From the NCBI GenBank assembly GCA_947498325.1, contig CANMKE010000020.1:36678-100677 (forward strand): DNA of 64,000 bases, read 5' to 3'. This document shows, in pieces, positions 18,459-25,771 of the stretch. Each line of letters begins with the position of its first letter. Position 1 is the first letter of the stretch. Made by a program: the position numbers and the translations under genes. The notes beneath the pieces are model-generated. The model was not told where the DNA came from and made no database searches. It saw nothing but the letters and a program-made list of their open reading frames with translations. This DNA comes from an uncultured Persicobacter sp. (GTDB lineage Bacteria > Bacteroidota > Bacteroidia > Cytophagales > Cyclobacteriaceae).

Positions 18459-20081
18459 GTGAAGAAGCTATATTTTTTGCTGTTTTTGATAGGTACCTCG
18501 TGCACATCAAAACAGGCCACTAACCCACAGGTAAATGTCAATATTGACCTGAATGATACCATTGGTCAAAACCACCAATTCTGGAAAGCTTTGGGCTATG
18601 ATTTTCTATTCAAAATCGTCAATGAACCCGAAGGGCAATACTTCCTGAACAGGGCACAACAAAAGCAATCGGTAAAATACTACCGCGCTCATTACACCTT
18701 CTCGAATACCTCCATGGTGGATGAACGTGCCGGAGGAAAAGTGGGCGGACAGGTGGTTCGTACAGACAAAAACGGCAAACGATATTACGATTTTTCCATT
18801 GTTAATAAGACCTTCAGAGAGTATGTCAAAAGAGGGATGAAACCTATCGTTGAATGCGATTTTTACCCGGACGGCTTTGCTTCTGAAGGGCAGCGAAAGA
18901 TGAACGATGAGGAATTCGAGGCGATGGTCGGAGCGCCAGCAGATTGGAATGCTTGGGAAGATTTACTGAATGCCTTCATGAAAAACTTGGTCGATGAATT
19001 CGGTAAAGAGGAAATAAAAAGTTGGTATTTTGAGGTGTGGAATGAGCCTGATGGTTGGAAAGGGCCAGACCTGAAAGACTTTTTCAAAATGTATGATTTG
19101 TTCGCTTATACCGTCAAAAAATACGATGCAGATTTCAAAGTCGGCGGACCTGCCTGTTACCATTTGGGATTCTTAGAGCAATTTGTCGAGCATGTGGTTC
19201 ATGGCAAAAACTATATCACCAAAAAGACCGGTTCTCCTGTTGATTTTCTTTCTTACCACATCTATGCTTTATCAGGCTATTGGTTGAAGCCTTCTCCGGA
19301 TATTTACCCACAGGTATCCAAATTTTCTGCCGATATGCTTTGGCTGCAACGATTGATGTATCAATATCCTTCGCTGAAAGGGGTAGAATTCCATTTGAAT
19401 GAGTGGGGTTTGTCATCGCATGGTGATAGCAAATTCGTCGATGAATATCCTCAGTTGGAGTACAGAAATTCAGAAGTTTCGGCCTTGTTCATGGTCAAGT
19501 TGGTCGATTGTTTATATACAATTGAAGATAATCACGGCTTAAAAACCAGCCTATTGGGATATTGGGGAAGTTGGTTCAATGCCAAAACGGGACCTATTTT
19601 CCGTGGTTCACGCGATTTGATGACCCGTGGTAATGTACCAAAGCCAATTTTGTCTGCTTATGAGCTACTCGCACAACTCAAGGACAATAGAGTAAAGGTT
19701 AAGAACTTGAAGGCAGGAAATCGCTACGGTTGTATGGCCACTAAAGATGATGGCGGTGTGGCCTTGATGGCTTATAATTTCAATGAAACCGATGATGACT
19801 TTAGTAAAGTAGCTGATTTCGACTTTGCACTTGAAAATGGAGCATCGACACTGAAAGGCAAAAAAGTTAAAGTGATTCGTTTGGACCGCAAGCATAATAA
19901 CACTTACCGCAAATGGTTGGAATTGGGCGCTAAACCTGTTTCTGATGAATTGGTAACCAAACTTAAAGAGGTCGGAGAATTGAAAGAGGTCGAGCAAGCA
20001 GATTTGACTTTTGATGGGCAAAATGCTCATGTAAAAGTAAGCATCCCTCGACATGGCATGGCTTTAATCTTGATCGAATAA
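18459..20081 (+). CDS. GH39-like glycosidase lipoprotein (beta-xylosidase/alpha-L-iduronidase type)
   Basis: This 540-residue protein has a lipoprotein signal (FLLFLIGTSC, Cys15) and a GH39-like TIM barrel. The acid/base Glu196 lies in FEVWNEPDGW and the nucleophile Glu315 in FHLNEWGLS. GGPACYHLGFLEQF and VDFLSYHIYAL between them are typical of clan GH-A family 39. A small C-terminal beta-domain ends the protein (about 430-540). GH39 includes beta-xylosidases and alpha-L-iduronidases, and related activities are possible. The only plausible start is GTG at 18459, and it gives a normal lipoprotein signal. It begins a run with GH140 (4-nt gap). A palindromic repeat copy separates it from the upstream GH2 gene, so it may be differentially expressed. 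Confidence 0.8.
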   Translation: MKKLYFLLFLIGTSCTSKQATNPQVNVNIDLNDTIGQNHQFWKALGYDFLFKIVNEPEGQYFLNRAQQKQSVKYYRAHYTFSNTSMVDERAGGKVGGQVVRTDKNGKRYYDFSIVNKTFREYVKRGMKPIVECDFYPDGFASEGQRKMNDEEFEAMVGAPADWNAWEDLLNAFMKNLVDEFGKEEIKSWYFEVWNEPDGWKGPDLKDFFKMYDLFAYTVKKYDADFKVGGPACYHLGFLEQFVEHVVHGKNYITKKTGSPVDFLSYHIYALSGYWLKPSPDIYPQVSKFSADMLWLQRLMYQYPSLKGVEFHLNEWGLSSHGDSKFVDEYPQLEYRNSEVSALFMVKLVDCLYTIEDNHGLKTSLLGYWGSWFNAKTGPIFRGSRDLMTRGNVPKPILSAYELLAQLKDNRVKVKNLKAGNRYGCMATKDDGGVALMAYNFNETDDDFSKVADFDFALENGASTLKGKKVKVIRLDRKHNNTYRKWLELGAKPVSDELVTKLKEVGELKEVEQADLTFDGQNAHVKVSIPRHGMALILIE

Positions 20082-20085
20082 GCAT

Positions 20086-21393
20086 ATGAAAAAGGTTAGT
20101 TTAGTATTTATTTTTTTGATGATCTTTTCAGCAGGTTTTGCACAAATAAAACCTGCTAAAGATCAACCTTATCTTGTAGATCATCAGGGCAAACCCTTCT
20201 TTTGGCTCGGCGACACTGCTTGGGAATTGATCCACCGACTGAATAAAAAAGAGATTGAAGCCTACTTTAAGAAACGTTCTGCGCAAGGGTACAATGTCAT
20301 TCAGACCGTCGCTTTGGCCGAGCTTAACGGCCTGACGGTCCCTAACCGAAATGGGGATCTCCCACTGATTGATCAAGATCCGGCAAAACCCAATGAGGCC
20401 TACTTTAAGTGGGTCGATTGGGTCGTTCAGTGTGCGCAGCGTCACGACCTTCAAATTGCACTTTTGCCTACTTGGGGCGATAAAATTAAATTGGTTTGGG
20501 GACCGGGGCCAGTCGTTTTCAATCCTGAAAATGCCTATGCTTATGGCAAATTCATTGGAGAGCGATACAAGGACCAGCCCAATATTATTTATGTATTGGG
20601 AGGTGATCGAAATATGGAAACACCCGAAGAGTTGGCTACCGTCAATGCGATGGCTAAAGGAATTCAGGAGCACGATAACGGCCAACACATGATGACCTAT
20701 CACCCACGCGGGGGATATGCCGCTTCGATGATCGTCAAAGACGCCAAATGGCTGGATTTGGACATGCTCCAAACGGGCCACTGGCGAAAAAGATACCCGA
20801 CCGATAGCCTGATTGCTGAGGTCAGACAACCCAACTGTCCACTATTGGACGGCGAACCTTGCTACGAGGATCACCCGATTCAGTGGAAACCGGAAATTGG
20901 CTTTTTCCATGCTTTGGACATTCGTCAGTCGGCTTACCGTTCGGTATTTGCAGGCGCATGTGGACATACCTATGGGCACCATGGTATTTGGCAAATGTGG
21001 CAAAAAGGCCGTGAACCGATATCGTCTGTTGAAGTAGATTGGAAGCACGGGCTCAAAGCAATAGGAGGAGGGCAGATGCAGTACCTCAAGAAGCTGATGG
21101 AACAAACATATTGGTATGAGCTCAAACCTGACCATTTAATGACTGCTTCCGGCGATAGTCTTCAAACCTTAGGATCTGATCAATACCTTTTAATTTATCA
21201 GGAACAGTCCAAAGATTTCACAGCGAATATCGATGGATCTCCCTTGAGTATCAGTGTCTTTGATCCTGAAACGGGCAAGAGCAAGCGTCTTCAAAATCAT
21301 TTACAGTCCAATCATATTAAAGTCAATTTCCCTAAGAAATACTTGAATAGAGATGCGGTGATTGTTATCAATTTGGATACTAACAGTTTATAG
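20086..21393 (+). CDS. GH140-like (DUF4038) glycosidase, apiosidase type
   Basis: This is a 435-residue secreted protein with a signal peptide ending SAGFAQ. The catalytic barrel has the DUF4038/GH140 features FFWLGDTAWELIHRL near the start, IIYVLGGDRN with Asp174 and LLDGEPCYED with Glu257, the two positions expected to be catalytic. A short C-terminal beta-domain (from about 355) resembles the collagen-binding-like module of this family. The founding characterised GH140 activity is apiosidase, acting on apiose-substituted galacturonan in rhamnogalacturonan II. Other members may have different substrates. The gene starts 4 nt after the GH39 gene, so the two are co-transcribed. With the GH28-like gene downstream it hints at a pectin-like or apiogalacturonan-like target. 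Confidence 0.78.
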   Translation: MKKVSLVFIFLMIFSAGFAQIKPAKDQPYLVDHQGKPFFWLGDTAWELIHRLNKKEIEAYFKKRSAQGYNVIQTVALAELNGLTVPNRNGDLPLIDQDPAKPNEAYFKWVDWVVQCAQRHDLQIALLPTWGDKIKLVWGPGPVVFNPENAYAYGKFIGERYKDQPNIIYVLGGDRNMETPEELATVNAMAKGIQEHDNGQHMMTYHPRGGYAASMIVKDAKWLDLDMLQTGHWRKRYPTDSLIAEVRQPNCPLLDGEPCYEDHPIQWKPEIGFFHALDIRQSAYRSVFAGACGHTYGHHGIWQMWQKGREPISSVEVDWKHGLKAIGGGQMQYLKKLMEQTYWYELKPDHLMTASGDSLQTLGSDQYLLIYQEQSKDFTANIDGSPLSISVFDPETGKSKRLQNHLQSNHIKVNFPKKYLNRDAVIVINLDTNSL

Positions 21394-21413
21394 TCAAAAA
21401 TATGACTTTTATC

Positions 21414-21441
21414 GTACGGACGCTGCATGCAAACTCCGTAC
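21414..21441 (+). repeat. Short hairpin between GH140 and GH36-like genes
   Basis: GTACGGA (21414-21420) and TCCGTAC (21435-21441) are exact inverted repeats with a 14-nt loop. There is no T-run, so this is a possible RNA-processing or stability structure rather than a terminator. Confidence 0.4.
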
Positions 21442-21511
21442 CGTCAGGTACAAGAATAGCCGAGCGCCGAGCGCCAGCCTCCTTTATTTGAAAAACGCCT
21501 AACTTTTTAAT

Positions 21512-23329
21512 ATGAAAAAATTAAACCTTTTACTTCTATTATTACTCACTTACAGTTTAGGATATAGTCAGCCGATTTCCTTGATCAAAAACTGGTCGAT
21601 GATAGTGGAAAATCACGATTTTAAATCTGACCTTCAATGGGAGAAAAAAGGTGATTTGGTCATTGCGCGTGTGCACCTGAAATCGGCTCAGCCAGAGCAG
21701 CTGCCGGCCGTAAAAATCAGCTTCGAGACTCCTTCGGTGGATGTCTATTCGGTATTCAATGACTCTCCTTTTAGCGGAGGATCCAATTATCATATTACCC
21801 AATATAACCGTTTTGGCAGTACGTTGCCTTTGATCAGCATGTTAAGTAAATCTCAAAAAAACAGATTGACTTATATGCTTTCCGAACAATTGGAGACCTC
21901 AGTGATCAAGGTTAAGCTCGATGAGGAAGGGGCGGTATTCAAGCACCAATTGAATATCAATACAGATAAACCTCCCATTCAGCAGGTTAAGGAATATGAA
22001 TTTAGTATTTACTTCAATGCTGCAGCTATTCGTTATGAAAAATCTATTGCTGAAGTATTGGATATTGCTAAGGTAGAAGGGAATACCCCTTCGGCGCATA
22101 TCCCGGAAGGAGCATGGGCACCCTTATACTCGACTTGGTATAGCTATCACCATTTCCTTGAAGAAAAAGAATTGCTGACTGAATGTAAAAAAGCCAGAAA
22201 AATGGGCATGAAAACGATCATTATTGATGATGGTTGGATGACGATGAACGACAGTTTGAATTTTTCTGGTATCGGAGATTATCAGCCTTTGCGTCTGCCA
22301 AAAATGAAACATTTGGTCCATCCGATTCAGAAATTGGACATGAAAGTGATGCTCTGGATGTCCACTTCGATGTTGGGGCAGGATTCTGAAGTAGCCAAAA
22401 AATTCCACGGCAAATATATCCGATTCAAAAAGGGATCAAACACCTTTATCATTGATCCGAGATATCCTGAAGTTAGAAATTACATCATCAATACTGCTAC
22501 GCGTTTGATGAAAGATTACGGCTTGGATGGTCTTAAACTTGACTTTTTGGCGCAGATGTACCCTGATGCGGGTACAGAAATGACCAAAGCCAATGGGCGT
22601 GATTATGCATCGATCAATGAAGCCACCGAGGTGATGATCGCTGAGATTTATGCCAAATTAAGAGCGATCAATCCAGAGGTGTTGATTGAGTTCCGTCAGC
22701 CTTACATCAACGTACTGACACAACAATACGCCAATATGTTCCGCGCAATTGACAATGCCAATATGGAGGTTGCCAACCGCGTATATACAGCAAAAATTAA
22801 ATTGCTTGCCCCGAAATTGCCGGTACATGCCGATATGATGTTGTGGCATCATGATGATACCGCCGAAAGCCTTGCCCTGCAATTTATCAATACCATTTTC
22901 TCTGTCCCTCAGGTAAGTGTGAAAGTGAAAGATATGAATAAAGAACAGAGGGAAGCAGTTAACTATTGGTTAAACTTTTATACTCAAAATGAGGATGTTC
23001 TGATGCGAGGAAATTTCTTTGCCGATGATCCGGCCGAACATTTCACCCAACTTACCGCCGTTAAAGATGGGCAGCAGGTTTCCGCAGTATTTACCAATAA
23101 TTTGGTGGAGATGAAGGAAAAAAACACCCATCAATTGACCTTAATTGATGGTAGTCATCAAGGAAATATAGCTGTGAAATTCAACCGTCCATCTACGATA
23201 GATTATAAAGTATTTGATTGTAAAGGGAAGCTTATTGAACAGCAAAAAGAGGTGCAGGTGAATGGCTTCCACGGGTTTGAAATTCCATTCTCAGGAGTGA
23301 TCGAGATCAATATTGAGCAAGGGGTTTAA
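21512..23329 (+). CDS. GH36-like alpha-galactosidase-type glycosidase
   Basis: This 605-residue secreted protein has a signal peptide (1-19, ending LGYSQ). An N-terminal beta-sandwich spans about 25-190. The TIM barrel contains TIIIDDGWMTM (Asp239-Trp242), DGLKLDFL with the nucleophile Asp344, and FRAIDNANM with the likely acid/base Asp414. A C-terminal beta-domain follows. These motifs identify clan GH-D, closest to GH36, whose members are retaining alpha-galactosidases and alpha-N-acetylgalactosaminidases. The barrel is slightly shorter than in classical 700-residue GH36 enzymes. A 118-nt gap with a small hairpin separates it from the GH140 gene. The role inferred is removal of alpha-linked galactose-type branches. 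Confidence 0.85.
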   Translation: MKKLNLLLLLLLTYSLGYSQPISLIKNWSMIVENHDFKSDLQWEKKGDLVIARVHLKSAQPEQLPAVKISFETPSVDVYSVFNDSPFSGGSNYHITQYNRFGSTLPLISMLSKSQKNRLTYMLSEQLETSVIKVKLDEEGAVFKHQLNINTDKPPIQQVKEYEFSIYFNAAAIRYEKSIAEVLDIAKVEGNTPSAHIPEGAWAPLYSTWYSYHHFLEEKELLTECKKARKMGMKTIIIDDGWMTMNDSLNFSGIGDYQPLRLPKMKHLVHPIQKLDMKVMLWMSTSMLGQDSEVAKKFHGKYIRFKKGSNTFIIDPRYPEVRNYIINTATRLMKDYGLDGLKLDFLAQMYPDAGTEMTKANGRDYASINEATEVMIAEIYAKLRAINPEVLIEFRQPYINVLTQQYANMFRAIDNANMEVANRVYTAKIKLLAPKLPVHADMMLWHHDDTAESLALQFINTIFSVPQVSVKVKDMNKEQREAVNYWLNFYTQNEDVLMRGNFFADDPAEHFTQLTAVKDGQQVSAVFTNNLVEMKEKNTHQLTLIDGSHQGNIAVKFNRPSTIDYKVFDCKGKLIEQQKEVQVNGFHGFEIPFSGVIEINIEQGV

Positions 23330-23395
23330 GCCTATTTTGTGGGGGATATTGTATAAATCGGATTTTTCAATTTAACGCAAAATATTACTTTGTTA

Positions 23396-23479
23396 GCTGT
23401 ATGGATGCACCTATGTGTGTATCCAAACCATCTAAAAAATTAATTGATTCGGGCAGACACATAGGTCAGCCCGTACAGC
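23396..23479 (+). repeat. Dispersed intergenic palindrome, copy C (intact)
   Basis: This is the uninterrupted 84-nt copy. GCTGTA...GTACAGC form the outer arms. The inner arms CACCTATGTGTGT and ACACATAGGTC pair across an AT-rich loop. Flanks (TTTAACGC before, ATTTCGTGG after) are shared with copies B and D, so the full repeat is about 140 nt. It lies between the GH36-like and GH42 genes. Confidence 0.8.
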
Positions 23480-23600
23480 GACTAAATTTAATTTCGTGGT
23501 AAAATATCAAAGTATGATGATGCCCCCGAACCGTCAAACAAAAATAATTGATTTAGTGATCAGGATAGAAATAAATTTTTAGTATTTATATTTTTTGATA

Positions 23601-25673
23601 ATGAAAAAAGGAGTTGTGTTTTTATTTGCGCTATTGATTGGTTTTCAGGCCATGGCGCAAAAATATAAGCAAGATGAATTGCTCTTTGGGGTAGCATATT
23701 ATGATGAATATATGCCCACTGAGCGTTTGGATAAAGACATCGAAATGATGAAGGAGGCAGGCATTAATTTTGTCCGTATTGCCGAATCTACCTGGAGTAC
23801 CGTAGAGCCTGCGGACGATGTTTACGATTTCTCTCATATCGACCGTGTGCTCGATGCGATGCACAAAGCGGGGATCAAAGTCATTATTGGAACGCCAACC
23901 TATGCGACCCCTCCATGGTTGGTCAAAAAATATCCAGATATCATGGCCATCAGCAAAAATGGGCAATTTCAGTATGGAGCACGCCAGCAGATGGACATCA
24001 CCAATGAGCATTACCGTTTTCATGCCGAGCGCGTGATCCGTAAAATCATGGAGCACATCAAAGATCATCCTGCGATCATTGGCTACCAATTGGATAATGA
24101 AACCAAGCATTACAATACCGCAGGGCCTAATGTTCAGAAGGCTTTTGTGGAGTACATGAAGAAAAAATGGCCTGACTTGAAAGAAATGAACAAGGCTTTT
24201 GGTTTGGATTATTGGAGTAATCGCATCAATAGCTGGGAAGAATTTCCTTCAGTAAATGGTACGATTAACGCCAGTTTGAGAGCCGAATTTGAGAAGTTCA
24301 GACGTGGATTGGTGACGGAATTTTTGGCTTGGCAGGCACAGATTGTTCGTGAATACTCCAAGCCTGATCAATTCATTACGCATAATTTTGACTTCGATTG
24401 GAGGGGATATTCTTACGGCCTGCAGCCAAGTGTAAACCACTTTGAAGCATCAAAAGTAATGGATGTTGCGGGTGTCGATATTTATCACCCTACACAGGAT
24501 GATTTGACAGGAATGGAAATCGCTTTTGGTGGTGACATGACGAGATCAATTAAAAACGGTAATAATTACTTTGTGATTGAAACAGAAGCACAAGGGTTTC
24601 CGCAATGGTTGCCGTATCCTGGTCAATTGAGATTGCAAGCCTTCAGCCATTTGGCATCAGGCGCAAGCATGGTCGGTTATTGGCATTGGCACTCGATCCA
24701 TAATTCTGCAGAAACTTATTGGAAAGGATTGCTCAGTCATGATTTTGAGCCTAATCCTACCTACATGGAAGCGCAAACAATCGGTAAAGATTTGAAGCGT
24801 TTGAACAAAGATTTGATTGGTTTGAAAAAAGACAATCAGGTGGCTTTCTTGGTGAGCAATGAAGCGCAAACAGGTTACGATGAGTTCTCATGGGTGTTCA
24901 AAACCAAATACAACGACATCCTTCGCCTGTATTATGATGCCCTTTACAAATTAAATGTAGAGGTGGACATGATCGACCCTTCCTATTTAGATTTTAATAA
25001 ATACCAGATGATTGTTGTGCCGGCTTTGTATGCTGCACCGGATGCGCTTTTGGAACGATTGAATGCTTTTGTAAAGCAAGGTGGTCATGTGGTTTATACT
25101 TTCGGAAGTGGTGTTAGTGATGAAAATGTGAAGGTTCGCCATAGCTTGCAACCTGGTATCATCAACGAGGCCTGTGGCATTCAGTACAATCAATTCACCG
25201 TGCCGAAATCGGTTAAATTGACTTCAGATAAAATCAAGTTTGGTAAAGATGCTACCGATGTAGATACTTGGATGGAGATGGTCAATGCGAAAGGCGCTGA
25301 GGTATTGGCAAATTATGATCACCCAGTTTGGGGGAAATATGCAGCCGTAACGACCAACAAATATGGTAAAGGGGAAGCGACTTATGTGGCTTGTAAAACA
25401 ACGCCTGAAGCGACGGAAGAAATCCTTGAGCAGGCGGTGAAATCTGCTGGTTTGTGGTCCGATGCGCAGTCCTTGACTTTCCCAATCACGGTGAAAAAAG
25501 GAGTGAACAGAGCAGGCAAAAACATCCATTATGTTTTCAACTACTCTGCCGAGCAGAAGACGATCCAATATCCATTTGCTGCGGGTAAAGAGTTGTTGAG
25601 CGGTAAAAAAGTGAAGAAAAATAGCGAACTGAAATTGGCCCCTTGGGGTGTAGCGATTGTTGAAAGCAAGTAA
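23601..25673 (+). CDS. GH42-family beta-galactosidase
   Basis: This 690-residue secreted protein has a signal peptide ending FQAMAQ. The GH42 TIM barrel (about 30-400) opens with LLFGVAYYDEYMP and contains GYQLDNETKHYN with the acid/base Glu167 and FVIETEAQGFPQWLPYPGQ with the nucleophile at Glu327. A trimerisation-like beta-domain (about 410-600) and a small C-terminal beta-domain follow, so the family architecture is complete. Most cytoplasmic GH42 enzymes lack a signal peptide; this one is exported, as in several marine Bacteroidota loci. I chose the ATG at 23601 because the upstream TTG at 23595 only adds two residues. It is followed by a terminator and separated from the GH36-like gene by palindromic repeat copy C. 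Confidence 0.9.
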   Translation: MKKGVVFLFALLIGFQAMAQKYKQDELLFGVAYYDEYMPTERLDKDIEMMKEAGINFVRIAESTWSTVEPADDVYDFSHIDRVLDAMHKAGIKVIIGTPTYATPPWLVKKYPDIMAISKNGQFQYGARQQMDITNEHYRFHAERVIRKIMEHIKDHPAIIGYQLDNETKHYNTAGPNVQKAFVEYMKKKWPDLKEMNKAFGLDYWSNRINSWEEFPSVNGTINASLRAEFEKFRRGLVTEFLAWQAQIVREYSKPDQFITHNFDFDWRGYSYGLQPSVNHFEASKVMDVAGVDIYHPTQDDLTGMEIAFGGDMTRSIKNGNNYFVIETEAQGFPQWLPYPGQLRLQAFSHLASGASMVGYWHWHSIHNSAETYWKGLLSHDFEPNPTYMEAQTIGKDLKRLNKDLIGLKKDNQVAFLVSNEAQTGYDEFSWVFKTKYNDILRLYYDALYKLNVEVDMIDPSYLDFNKYQMIVVPALYAAPDALLERLNAFVKQGGHVVYTFGSGVSDENVKVRHSLQPGIINEACGIQYNQFTVPKSVKLTSDKIKFGKDATDVDTWMEMVNAKGAEVLANYDHPVWGKYAAVTTNKYGKGEATYVACKTTPEATEEILEQAVKSAGLWSDAQSLTFPITVKKGVNRAGKNIHYVFNYSAEQKTIQYPFAAGKELLSGKKVKKNSELKLAPWGVAIVESK

Positions 25674-25711
25674 GCATCAAAGTCGATACGTTCAGTTTTT
25701 GTGATAATATG

Positions 25712-25737
25712 TGCCCCTCAATTTGAGGGGCATTTTT
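25712..25737 (+). terminator. Rho-independent terminator after the GH42 gene
   Basis: TGCCCCTCA (25712-25720) pairs perfectly with TGAGGGGCA (25724-25732) and is followed by TTTTT. Confidence 0.85.
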
Positions 25738-25771
25738 CATTTTTATCTCATGAACATTTGACTTTTTTATC

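Noticed and set aside
20128..20829. 233-codon minus-strand open frame
   Set aside because: It lies entirely antisense to the GH140 gene, has no family motifs, and the plus-strand protein has clear catalytic features.
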